NCBI GenBank assembly: GCA_015179125.1
Contig: WHVA01000030.1
Location: forward strand, 310,001 to 374,000
Length of the DNA: 64,000 nucleotides
Origin: Gautieria morchelliformis
Taxonomy: Eukaryota > Basidiomycota > Agaricomycetes > Gomphales > Gomphaceae
Direction of reading: 5' to 3'
Below the pieces are notes generated by a model, which ran no database searches, was not told the origin of the DNA, and saw nothing but the letters and a program-made list of their open reading frames with translations. The translations under genes and the position numbers were made by a program. This document shows, in pieces, positions 22,599 to 33,227 of this stretch. The first letter of the stretch is position 1. Each line of letters starts with the position of its first letter.

Positions 22599-23090
22599 TC
22601 ACAGCCTTTCAAGGAACGCCGCCTCAATCACTTCCAGCTCCTCCCATGTCCTCATCCGCAGCATCTCAAACCGCTCCTCTTCTAACACTCCCAAGTCTAC
22701 GGCAGGAGTCACCTCTTCCACCCTCGGCATATCAGTCTTCATCCAGCGTCGCAAAATCCCTGTTGCCCATAAGAACATGGCATGCCACCAATCCTTAATG
22801 TGAACTTGTGGTATGAGTGATATATGACTGCCTGAATGAGCAGTGTCGCAAGGAGATGATGGTAGGGTGTCAAAGCTGGGTGGTAGAAGGTCTGAATTGG
22901 ACTGGGCAGTGACCGGCAACAAGTGTACTGGTGAGGGATATGTGATAGAAGGAGGTGGCAATGATTGGATGAAACTGATGGAATCAGGAGTAGATGGGCG
23001 CGCTGAGAGGCACATGGATATGCTGATTGCAAATGTACAGCGTTGGTAAAGATAAAACAAGGTTTGGCGCAGTCTGAAAATAATTAGCAA
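22599..23090 (-). CDS. Accessory frame downstream of Copia-1 pol (old copy)
   Basis: A frame of about 163 codons lies between the end of pol and the 3' LTR on the pol strand. It is Ser/Pro-rich in its first half. A more compact second half contains WWHAMFLWATGILRRWMKTD and ends with acidic helices (EEERFEMLRMRTWEELEVIE). The younger copy keeps the same frame open (26541-27041) with several substitutions and an in-frame length difference. I recognise no family. Its first codon may lie inside the listed span (at the MCLSARP Met). Confidence 0.45.
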   Translation of the reverse strand: MLIIFRLRQTLFYLYQRCTFAISISMCLSARPSTPDSISFIQSLPPPSITYPSPVHLLPVTAQSNSDLLPPSFDTLPSSPCDTAHSGSHISLIPQVHIKDWWHAMFLWATGILRRWMKTDMPRVEEVTPAVDLGVLEEERFEMLRMRTWEELEVIEAAFLERL

Positions 23091-25521
23091 CTGTAAACTT
23101 TATTTACCGCTCCAGGCGCTAAACAATGCTCAGTGCAAATCATTATAGCATTAGTCCTAGCATTTTCCTGCAGCGTTCAACCTTGACCTTTGTCAACGAC
23201 TTTGTCAACATGTCCACTGGCATCTCATCAGTGGGAATGTGAGCAATTGAGATTTTTCCTTCTGTGACCACATCTCTCAACCAGTAGAAGGGCAAGTCTA
23301 GTTGCTTGAGTCTCCCGTGGTATTCAGGATTCTTAGCACTTGAACTGCTGACTGGTTATCAATGAAGAGTGTGGTTTAGAAGAACCTCTAGGTTTCCACC
23401 CAAGCTCAGTGAACAAATTTTGCAACCAAAGGATCTCTTGGCCTGCCGAGACAGCTGCAATGTATTCTGCCTCTGTGGTAGACAGAGTCACCATGGTCTG
23501 CAATTTTGTCCTCCAACTGATGGCTCCAGTTCCCATTTTAACCACATATGCACCGGTGGATTTACCACAGTCTTTGTCTCCACCATGGTCTGCATCTGAA
23601 TATGACGTAAACAGCTGGGTTGACTGTGTCAAGCCCAGCTTGTATGTCAGCTTGTAGTCAAGGGTGCCCTTCAGGTATTTGAAGAGGTGCTTGACAGCTG
23701 TCCAGTGTGCCATGCCAGGATTGGAGTTGAATCTGGCCAATACTCCCACCGCATATGCTATGTCTGGACGGGTTGCAGTAGCCAAATAAAGCAAGGATCC
23801 CACTGCATGAATATATGGCTTGTCTTTCATGAATTCAACCTCCTCCGGTGTAGAGGGAGCCTGTTCAGTGGACAGCCTGCAGCCAGGATCCATAGGAGTA
23901 AAGACTCTATAGCAATCTGAATGGCCATATCGCTCCAGAAGGTCCAAGGTATACTGCTTCTGTGAGAGTGTGAGTGTGCGCTTGGCTCGGTCCCTCTCAA
24001 TGGAAACTCCAAGGAGGAAAGACGTAGGACCGAGGTCCCTAAGTTTAAAACACTTCTTCAGCTCATCCTTCACATGCCGCATGGCTTCCTTGGACTTGGA
24101 TGCAATGGTCAAATCATCCACAAAAACTGGGATGATGACCGTATCATCACCCTTCTGGTACACCCAAATGCTATGGTCACCCCTCACTTTGACAAAGTCC
24201 ATCTCCCGCAGCTCTTTATCGAGCTTCTGATGCCAGATTCTCCCAGATTGCTTCAGACCATAGATGCTTTTGAGAAGCTTGAGGAAATCATCATAAGCAC
24301 CCTGGTGGAACCCCTCAGGTTGCTCCATGTAAACTTCCTGATCAAGTTCTCCGTTTAGGTATGCAGATGAGATATCGATGCTCTCGAGCTCCATGTCTTC
24401 AATGGCAGCCATTGCAAGCACAGTACGCAATGCAGCCCATTTGGCAGTGGGTGCAAAAGTCTCAGTGTAGTCAAAGCCGGGCCTCTGGGCATATCCATTG
24501 GCCACCAAGCTTCCTTTGTAGCGATCAATGGACCCATCGGCTTTTCGCTTGATGAGAAACACCCATTGACTCCCAACTGCCTTTCTGCCTGGGGGCAGTT
24601 TGGCAAGTTTCCAGGTGCCATTGTCAAGCTGAGCTTGGATACAATTATATGCAGCTTTGAACCAATATTCTGCATCAGGGCGTCTCATGGCCTCCGCAAA
24701 TGACTTGGGATCGGTGCTGTGTGCAGAGACCTTGAGTGCAGCCTGGAATGCACACTCAAAGACATCATGTGCACTGAGCACTGTATCAGTCTGAGCATGA
24801 GTATAAAGAGATTCTTCTCCAGAATCAGCAGGCTGGGAGGGTGCTGGAGACTCGTCCTCCTCACTGCTAGATTCAATAGCAGGAGTTCCCTCTCTGTATG
24901 TGGTGGCTTCCCACCATCTGCCGGGAGGGCGTCACTCTCGCAAAGGATACCTTCTCATTGGAGGTGGAGGTGTAACTCCCTCAGAGTCTGAGTCTGAGTC
25001 AGAGTGAGAATCATCCAAAACATCACTGGGGTCAGGACAGACAGCTTCTGGAGGCTCTGGGAGAGGTGCAGGAACAGCTCCCACCTGATTAGGTATATCT
25101 CCCACCTTTTCCTGTACCTCTACCTGAGGTGGACGTCGCTCCACTTCAATAGTGGTAGATGGTTCTGGAGGGGGAACTTCTGGGAGTGGTGGGTGGGTTT
25201 CCCTTGTTAGACCTGGGAAGATACGCTCATCAAATTCAGCAGTGTTACTGATGATAACCTTCCTGGTCAGAGGATTATAGAACATCCACCCTTTATACTC
25301 GGCAGGATACCCAATAAAGACACATTTCTCAGTATGAGAACCAAGAGGTTTGCGCTTGTCCTTCTGGACATGAACATATGCTGTGCACCCAAAGACCCGT
25401 AAATGAGAGACATCTGGTTTATGTCCATAAAACGCAGTGTAGGGAATTTCTCCCTGCAATGCAGATGTGGGGGACCTATTTCTCACATGGACCAGGGCTG
25501 GCACAGCATAACTCCAGAAGG

Positions 25522-25806
25522 TGTTGAATGGTGATATTAGAAGCCCTATCCATTCTACATTTCCTCTAATTTTCTTGGTATTTTTCTCCCAGTAGTTAGT
25601 GACTTCTTGTTGACTCTTTCCTTTGTATCTGCGCTTTTTGGCCTGCTTACATAAGCCAAAAAGCGCCAGCTAACAGCTGGGGAGTGTGGGAGAGTGCCCC
25701 TTATCTTGTGCACTCACCACACATCCCCAGACCTGCTAGGGTGTTTGTTAGGCTTATCAGGCTTATCTGGGTTGTTTTAAAGCTCCTATAACTTCGCTTT
25801 TTTACA
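25522..25806 (+). repeat. Solo Copia-1 LTR inserted in the old Copia-1 copy
   Basis: This 285-bp short-form LTR is in plus orientation and flanked by GAAGG on both sides (25517-25521 and 25807-25811). The uninterrupted sequence can be read in the younger copy near 29475. The LTR must have arrived as an element and lost its body by LTR-LTR recombination. Its first 209 bp form the inner end of the inverted repeat. Confidence 0.92.
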
Positions 25807-26163
25807 GAAGGACGTTGGAAGTTGAGATTCCGTGAGCATGGCAATGGCCTGCTCTTGGAGGGTCCTATTAACACGCTCTGCTACCCCATTCTGATGGGCT
25901 TTATTCCGCACAGTGTGCTGGCGTGCAATTCCAGCAGTAGCTAAGAACTTGTCAAATTCTGTGGACATGTACTCTCCTCCCTTGTCATCTCGCAATGTCT
26001 TTATCTTCTCAGACGTGGCATTCTCCACATATGCCTTGTACCGCTTGAATGCATCAAATGCATCTGACTTTGCCTTCAGCTTGATGACCACCCATAGCCT
26101 AGTGGCATCATCAATGAAGGTGATCCAATACCGATAGCCCTCCTGTGTCATAGGCATGGGACC

Positions 26164-26504
26164 TGAAAAAAAGCGAAGTTATAGGAGCCTTACAACAAGC
26201 CTGATAAGCCTGATAAGCCTAACAAACACCCCAGCAGGTCTGGGGATGTGTGGTGAGTGCACAAGATCAGATTATACAGCTAGATACATCATACCTGGGG
26301 ATGTGTGGTGAGTGCACAAGATAAGGGGCACTCTCCCACACTCCCCAGCTGTTAGCTGGCGCTTTTTGGCTTATGTAAGCAGGCCAAAAAGCGCAGATAC
26401 AAAGCAAAGAGTCAACAAGAAGTCACTAACTACTGGATAGAAAAATACCAAGAAAATTAGAGGAAATGTAGAATGGATAGGGCTTCTAATATCACCATTC
26501 AACA
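26164..26504 (-). repeat. Copia-1 3' LTR, long form
   Basis: This 341-bp LTR contains a tandem duplication of a ~55-bp unit beginning TGGGGATGTGTGGTGAGTGC. A purine-rich stretch borders it on the internal side (in reverse, CAGGTGGGAG). Confidence 0.93.
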
Positions 26505-26540
26505 CTCCCACCTGATAATAGAGCTCTGCATTCCTACGTC

Positions 26541-27041
26541 TCACAGCCTTTCAAGGAATGTCGCCTCAATCACTTCCAGCTCCTCCCATGTCCTCATCCG
26601 CAGCATCTCAAACCGCTCCTCTTCTAAAGCTCCCAAGTCTATGGCAGGAGTCACCTCTTCCACCCTCGGCATATCAGTCTTCATCCACTGTCGTAAAATC
26701 CCCGTTGCCCATAAGAACATGGCATGCCACCGATTCTTAATGCGAACTTGTGGTGTGAGTGGTATGAATGATATATGACTGCCTGAATGAGCAGTGTCGC
26801 AAGGAGATGATGGTAGGGTGTCGAAGCCGGGTGGTAGAAGGTCTGAATTGGACTGGGCAGTGATCGGCGACAAGTGTACTGGTGAGGGATATGTGATAGA
26901 AGGAGGTGGCGATGGTTGGATGAAACTGATGGAATTGGGAGTAGATGGGCGTGCTGAGAGGCACATGGATATGCTGATTGCAAATGTACAGCGTTGGTAA
27001 AGATAAAACAAGGTTTGGCGCAGTCTGAAAATAATTAGCAA
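26541..27041 (-). CDS. Accessory frame downstream of Copia-1 pol (young copy)
   Basis: The frame has up to 166 codons between pol and the 3' LTR, on the pol strand. It is a homologue of the frame at 22599-23090. Both keep the SSPCDTAHSGSHIS and HAMFLWATGIL blocks and the acidic C-terminal end. Differences are mostly substitutions plus a short in-frame length change, which hints at coding constraint. No signal peptide, membrane span or known domain is visible. Function is unknown. Confidence 0.45.
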   Translation of the reverse strand: MLIIFRLRQTLFYLYQRCTFAISISMCLSARPSTPNSISFIQPSPPPSITYPSPVHLSPITAQSNSDLLPPGFDTLPSSPCDTAHSGSHISFIPLTPQVRIKNRWHAMFLWATGILRQWMKTDMPRVEEVTPAIDLGALEEERFEMLRMRTWEELEVIEATFLERL

Positions 27042-30000
27042 CTGTAAACTTTATTTACCGCTCCAGGCGCTAAACAATGCTCAGTGCAAATCATTATAGC
27101 ATTAGTCCTAGCATTTTCCTGCAGCGTTCAACCTTGACCTTTGTCAACGACTTTGTCAACATGTCCACTGGCATCTCATCAGTGGGAATGTGAGCAATTG
27201 AGATTTTTCCTTCTGTGACCACATCTCTCAACCAGTAGAAGGGCAAGTCTAGTTGCTTGAGTCTCCCGTGGTATTCAGGATTCTTAGCACTTGAACTGCT
27301 GACTGGTTATCAATGAAGAGTGTGGTTTAGAAGAACCTCTAGGTTTCCACCCAAGCTCAGTGAACAAATTTTGCAACCAAAGGATCTCTTGGCCTGCCGA
27401 GACAGCTGCAATGTATTCTGCCTCTGTGGTAGACAGAGTCACCATGGTCTGCAATTTTGTCCTCCAACTGATGGCTCCAGTTCCCATTTTAACCACATAT
27501 GCACCGGTGGATTTACCACAGTCTTTGTCTCCACCATGGTCTGCATCTGAATATGACGTAAACAGCTGGGTTGACTGTGTCAAGCCCAGCTTGTATGTCA
27601 GCTTGTAGTCAAGGGTGCCCTTCAGGTATTTGAAGAGGTGCTTGACAGCTGTCCAGTGTGCCATGCCAGGATTGGAGTTGAATCTGGCCAATACTCCCAC
27701 CGCATATGCTATGTCTGGACGGGTTGCAGTAGCCAAATAAAGCAAGGATCCCACTGCATGAATATATGGCTTGTCTTTCATGAATTCAACCTCCTCCGGT
27801 GTAGAGGGAGCCTGTTCAGTGGACAGCCTGCAGCCAGGATCCATAGGAGTAAAGACTCTATAGCAATCTGAATGGCCATATCGCTCCAGAAGGTCCAAGG
27901 TATACTGCTTCTGTGAGAGTGTGAGTGTGCGCTTGGCTCGGTCCCTCTCAATGGAAACTCCAAGGAGGAAAGACGTAGGACCGAGGTCCCTAAGTTTAAA
28001 ACACTTCTTCAGCTCATCCTTCACACGCCGCATGGCTTCCTTGGACTTGGATGCAATGGTCAAATCATCCACAAAGACCGGGATGATGACCTTATCATCA
28101 CCCTTCTGGTACACCCAAATGCTATGGTCACATCTCACTTTGACAAAATCCATCTCCCGCAGCTCTTTATCGAGCTTCTGATGCCAGATTCTCCCAGATT
28201 GCTTCAGACCATAGATACCTTTGAGAAGCTTGAGGAAATCATCATAAGCACCCTGGTGGAACCCCTCTGGTTGCTCCATGTAAACTTCCTGATCAAGCTC
28301 TCCATTTAGGTATGCAGATGAGATATCGATGCTCTCGAGCTCCATGTCTTCAATGGCGGCCATTGCAAGCACAGCACGCAATGCAGCCCATTTGGCAGTG
28401 GGCGCAAACATCTCAGTGTAGTCGAAGCCAGGCCTCTGGGCATATCCTTTGGTAACCAACCTTCCTTTGTAGCGATCAATGGACCCATTGGCTTTTCGCT
28501 TGATGAGAAACACCCATCGACTGCCAATGGCCTTTCTGCCTGGGGGCAGTTTGGCAAGTTTCCAGGTGCCATTGTCAAGCTGAGCTTGGATCTCATCATA
28601 TGCAGCTTTGAACCAATATTCTGCATCAGGGCGTTTCATGGCCTCAGCAAATGACTTGGGATCTGTGCTGTGGGCAGACACCTTAAGTGCAGCCTGGAAC
28701 GCACACTCAAAGGCGTCATGTGCACTGAGCACTGTATCAGTCTGAGCATGAGTATAAAGAGATTCTTCTCCAGAATCAGCAGGCTGGGAGGGTGCTGGAG
28801 ACTCGTCCTCCTCACTGCTAGATTCAATAGCAGGAGTTCCCTCTCTGTATGTGGTGGCTTCCCACCATCTGCCGGGAGGGCGTCGCTCTCGCAAAGGATA
28901 CCTTCTCATTGGAGGTGGAGGTGTAACTCCCTCAGAGTCTGAGTCTGAGTCAGAGTGAGAATCATCCAAGCCATCACTGGGGTCAGGAGAGACAGCTTCT
29001 GGAGGCTCTGGGAGAGGTGCAGGAACAGCTCCCACCTGATTAGGTATATCTCCCACCTTTTCCTGTACCTCTACCTGAGGTGGACGTCGTTCCACTTCAA
29101 TAGTAGTAGATGGTCCTGGAGGGGGAACTTCTGGGAGTGGTGGGTGGGTTTGCCTTGTTAGGCCTGGGAAGATACGCTCATCAAATTCAGCAGTGTTGCT
29201 GATGATAACCTTCCTGGTCAGAGGATTATAGAACATCCACCCTTTATACTCGGCAGGATACCCAATAAAGACACATTTCTCGGTATGAGAACCAAGAGGT
29301 TTGCGCTTGTCCTTCTGGACATGAACATATGCTGTGCACCCAAAGACCCGTAAATGAGAGACATCTGGTTTATGTCCATAAAACGCAGTGTAGGGAATTT
29401 CTCCCTGCAATGCAGATGTGGGGGACCTATTTCTCACATGGACCAGGGCTGGCACAGCATAACTCCAGAAGGAAGTTGGAAGGTGAGATTCCGTGAGCAT
29501 GGCAATGGCCTGCTCTTGGAGAGTCCTGTTAACACGCTCTGCTACCCCATTTTGATGGGGTTCATTCCGCACAGTGTGCTGGCGTGCAATCCCAGCAGTA
29601 GCTAAGAACATGTCAAATTCTGTGGACATGTACTCCCCTCCCTTGTCATCTCGCAATGTCTTTATCTTCTGAGACGTGGCATTCTCCACATATGCCTTGA
29701 ACCGCTTGAATGCATCAAATGCATCTGACTTTGCCTTCAGCTTGATGACCACCCATAGCCTGGTGGCATCATCAATGAAGGTAATCCAATACCGGTAACC
29801 ATCCTGTGTTACAGGCATGGGACCATGGAGGTCAGAATGGATGAGAACAAGTGGTTCAGTAGCATGGAAGTTTGCTGTCTTGTTTACTACCCGATGTTGT
29901 TTCCCTGCAAGGCAGGGCTCACAGATGGGGTCTGGTGTTGCCTGTGACTTGATAGTCAGACCAGTGACCAGCTCCTTTGACACCAAATGATGGACATGAG

Positions 30001-31429
30001 GAAAGTTCAAGTGTCCAAAACGACGGTGCCATAATGTTATGTCCAGAGGACATGTGCTGATCAGCCCGGCAAATTCTGTCATTGGCTGTGTGAGACCATC
30101 TAAGTGGGCTGTATTGTTTCCAGTTACTGTGGCAGTGAAGAGGAGGTTGCCTTGCCGATTGAACAACATCTTGTCTCCCACAATAGACACATGGAAATGT
30201 TTATGTCGAGTTAAATACAAGACAGACAGGAGGTTACTTCTCAGAAGGGGGACATGCAAGACTCTTTCAAATTCCAGCAGACGCTTAGGTAGTCCATTTA
30301 CAACTGGCTTAAACCTCACAGATCCAACCCCCGCTGAATGGATGGTTTGGCCATCTGCAAGACGAATGGGTATTTCAATGGGTTGGTAAGTGGTGAACCA
30401 GTGACGATGAGGTGTCATATGTGAAGAGGCACCTGTGTCTGCAGTCCAGTCAGCACTCGCCTCGACAATGAGGGCATTTGTGGGACTGGTGGGATCGGGA
30501 AGAGAGATACTTGCATTGCCGGCAAATTCCACCTGGCTAGCTTCCTCCTCCTGCTCAGCCTGCTTGGCCTGCTCTGGCTTCTTCTTCCCCTTGCCCTTGT
30601 CTTTCTTCTTAGCCTTCCTCTCCTTGGCCTCCTGCTCAGCCTGACGCTTTGCATCCCTATATTTGAAGCAAGTTTCCAATGTGTGGCCCGATCTAGAGCA
30701 GAAGTCGCAGGTAGAGGATGACTGTGGAGTCTGGGCAATCTGAGCAGATTTCATGGCAATAGTAGTAGAATCAGTGCCACGTGGTGCACGGTTCTGCTGT
30801 TCCAAGATCATAGCTTCTTTGACAGTCTGATAGTCAAACTGAGGAAGCAACATGAGGGCAGATTTGAAGGCAGTATACTCCTCAGGGAGTGCCCTGATGA
30901 GTGCCATAGCAGCCAGTTCTCCGTCCATGTCATCAATGGTGAAGTTGGGTGGACGCAAATCCTGAACCTTGTTTATGGCATCATCAACTCTGGTCATGAG
31001 AGCATTGAGCGTCTCATCATCCTGTTTCCTGATGCTGAACAACCCGTCCAAAGCATTAAACCTGGTGGCAGGACGCTTCTGGAGGTGCACAGACTCCAGT
31101 TTGCGCCACATTTGCACAGGATCCTCCTCCAAGCCCTTGACATGGACTTTCTGAGACGCTTCCAAGGCCAGATATATCTGTCCCGCTGCAATATCCCTGT
31201 CCTTTCTCCAGGACTTTAACTCTGCCATATCTGAGACGCCAGGCTGAGTATATTCTCCCTTGACCAGACTCCAGACCTCTTTGGTCATAAGCAATGCACG
31301 CATCTCCCCCACCCATGTATTATAGTTTCCCTCCCCAAGTTTAGTGACACGGTCACTGTCCTTTCCCATGATGCAGTCAACTAACACTAATAACTGAAAG
31401 ACGAGCAGTTGTGACACTCCCCAACTCAC

Positions 31430-32152
31430 TGGGATGACTACCAGGATATTGTTAGGTGAGATAAAAGGTGACTCAACAGAGAGAACACCCCCAACAGTTC
31501 AAATCTATAACACAGCGGTGTCAGAGACGACACAAGGACCTAAAATCAAAGGGAAGAAATGGGTTGCAAGTGAGGGAATGGCGGAGAAAATGTCAATTGC
31601 CGGCCAGGATTTGATCCAAATGACAAATGGATTGGACCAAACGAACAAGCGCCCTTCACTTAGTCTTGGACAAGTGGGAGGCGCCTATCAGCGCACCAGT
31701 GGAGGCTCAGGGAAGCGAAATTTGCCAAAGTGTTCAGAACAGCAAGATGAGCACAAATTCAAGATTTGACCTTTGCAGCCTAACCCTTCAAGCTAATCCC
31801 TCAAATCTTGGACCCAAAGCTTCTCAGGAGCGTCAACTACCCCCCTAGCGATCCAAATAAGCGCCCAGATAAGCGGTTGGAGGATGGGGTCCAAAAAGTG
31901 CGAAAATACAGGCAATGAGGAGGCTGATAAGGGCACAAAAGGTGGATGGAGGTCCTGGGAGGTGTCCTGGGTGGATGTGGAGGTGCTGAAGCAATTGGTG
32001 ACACTATCAGAGGTCCTAGGAGCTTATCAGGGGGTCCTGAGGCGAAGTCTGAGGGGATAAATGAGGACCAAGGGTGGCAGCAATGACAGAGGAGGTGTAG
32101 GAGGTGCAGGAGGTGTCTGATAAGGCTTTAGATTGTCCTGTAGGGCAGTTTA
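31430..32152 (-). other. Copia-1 leader between 5' LTR and Gag
   Basis: About 720 bp separate the primer-binding site from the long frame. The stretch has GGAGG/CTGATAAG repeats near 31.9-32.1 kb. I see no gene in it. It is the untranslated leader of the element. Confidence 0.6.
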
Positions 32153-32171
32153 AAGGCCGGGGCCCATAACC
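32153..32171 (-). promoter_or_regulatory. Copia-1 primer-binding site (half-tRNA type)
   Basis: Read on the minus strand next to the 5' LTR, the sequence is GGTTATGGGCCCCGGCC. It is complementary to the anticodon-loop part of initiator Met tRNA (CCCATAACC), as in Drosophila copia, where a cleaved half-tRNA primes reverse transcription. It is not the usual TGG-type 3'-end site. Confidence 0.75.
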
Positions 32172-32512
32172 TGAAAAAAAGCGAAGTTATAGGAGGCTTA
32201 CAACAAGCCTGATAAGCCTGATAAGCCTAACAAACACCCCAGCAGGTCTGGGGATGTGTGGTGAGTGCACAAGATCAGATTATACAGCTAGATACATCAT
32301 ACCTGGGGATGTGTGGTGAGTGCACAAGATAAGGGGCACTCTCCCACACTCCCCAGCTGTTAGCTGGCGCTTTTTGGCTTATGTAAGCAGGCCAAAAAGT
32401 GCAGATACAAAGCAAAGAGTCAACAAGAAGTCACTAACTACTGGATAGAAAAATACCAAGAAAATTAGAGGAAATGTAGAATGGATAGGGCTTCTAATAT
32501 CACCATTCAACA
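32172..32512 (-). repeat. Copia-1 5' LTR, long form
   Basis: This 341-bp LTR differs from 26164-26504 at about two sites. It is followed by the right GGACC target duplication. Confidence 0.93.
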
Positions 32513-32661
32513 GGACCATGGAGGTCAGAATGGATTAGACCAAGTGGCTCAGTAGCATGGAAGTTTGCTGTCTTATTTACTACCCGATGTTGTTTCCCTG
32601 CAAGGCAGGGCTCACAGATGGGGTCTGGTGTTGCCTGTGACTTAATAGTCAGACCAGTGAC

Positions 32662-33002
32662 CGGACCTCGTGCATCTGAACCCATGCCAGTCGGTTGATT
32701 GGACCTTTGATGGCCCTCTAACAACCTCTCTTAACCACGTCTATCTAGCACCTAGTGAGCCTTACAAGGTCTTCAAGGTGGCTCACAGATGTAGAAATGT
32801 AAAAACTGACTTAAGGCTTTCACTTAGAAGGGATGGTTTACTCTGCATAGCAGAAGTGCACTTTGATCATTCTAATGCACCAGCATTTAGGACCCTCTCT
32901 CGTGCATCAGAAGGTGCACTTCATTGAGGCATTCAAATACAATTCTTTACTCCAGCATCTGACCTGCATCACTGATCACAGGAAAGATCTCTTGCAAAGT
33001 CT
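32662..33002 (+). repeat. Gypsy-2-family Gag fragment
   Basis: From 32662 the sequence switches from Copia-1 to a diverged copy of about 17.5-17.92 kb. The block DWTFDGPLTTSLNHVYLAP and the following RLSLRRDGLLCIAEVHF match the Gypsy-2 Gag N-terminal region. It ends at about 33002 at a junction with LTR sequence. It is a short fossil fragment. Confidence 0.75.
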
Positions 33003-33227
33003 GGTAATGTACATGGGCTTGGTAAGCAGGTTGAACCTTCTATCTATTAATGGAATGGGAGAAGAAGCTTGAGGAAGATGGAAGAAAGGGTTGGAAGGCA
33101 CTGGCTGTTTCCAGGGGACTCTACCATGATTCCTACCAATCGGAGCTTGATTTGTCAGGAATGACTCACTGAAAAGGGTCATGTGCCATAATAGCCCAGC
33201 TTGGCTGAGTCATGTACTCCTGACTCA
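33003..33227 (-). repeat. Gypsy-2-type LTR fragment
   Basis: The stretch matches 51555-51775 (TAATGTACATGGGCTTRGTAAGCAGG through GACTCACTGAAAAGGGTC). It is an internal piece of the long LTR without either end, bounded by Gag sequence on the left and Helitron sequence on the right. Confidence 0.75.

Larger units (their letters stand above)
18330..25730 (+). repeat. Left arm of 7.4-kb inverted repeat
   Basis: The arm pairs with 34290-41691 on the opposite strand. Matching coordinates add to 60021 from the outer end to about 22.04 kb and to 60020 from there inward. The offset comes from one C in a C-run (five here, six in the other arm). Apart from that I found no difference in the stretches compared, and long translations such as 626 and 482 codons are identical. 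The arm carries Gypsy-2 Gag/protease, the MITE, and the 3' part of the old Copia-1 copy. Sequence upstream of 18330 continues naturally into Gypsy-2 Gag, so this arm is likely the original. Confidence 0.95.
26164..32512 (-). mobile_element. Copia-1: near-intact Ty1/copia retrotransposon
   Basis: The 6,349-bp element has 341-bp LTRs at both ends and a GGACC target duplication (26159-26163 and 32513-32517). It lies in the integrase region of the older Copia-1 copy. Parts on the minus strand are: a leader with the primer-binding site next to the 5' LTR; Gag with a CX2CX4HX4C knuckle near 30.7 kb; protease (ADTGAS, near 30.44 kb); the GAG-pre-integrase zinc finger; integrase near 29.4-29.85 kb; reverse transcriptase with FVDD near 28.07 kb; and RNase H to about 27.3 kb. 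One long frame covers Gag to RNase H. The two LTRs differ at about 2 of 341 positions (0.6%), so it is young. I see about one break, so it looks nearly whole. Confidence 0.95.
22278..32661 (-). mobile_element. Old Copia-1 copy, split by two later Copia-1 insertions
   Basis: Minus-strand Copia-1 sequence starts with its 3' LTR (22278-22563), runs through the 3' region and pol to 25521, resumes at 25807-26163, and resumes again at 32513-32661, where it ends abruptly. The gaps are a solo LTR and a full-length Copia-1. The part before its integrase zinc finger, and its 5' LTR, are missing. It is broken in a few places and is the host of the nest, so it predates both insertions. Confidence 0.88.

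Noticed and set aside
23369-24552. Plus-strand frames opposite Copia-1 pol
   Set aside because: They are antisense shadows of the conserved pol frame and recur only because pol is repeated.
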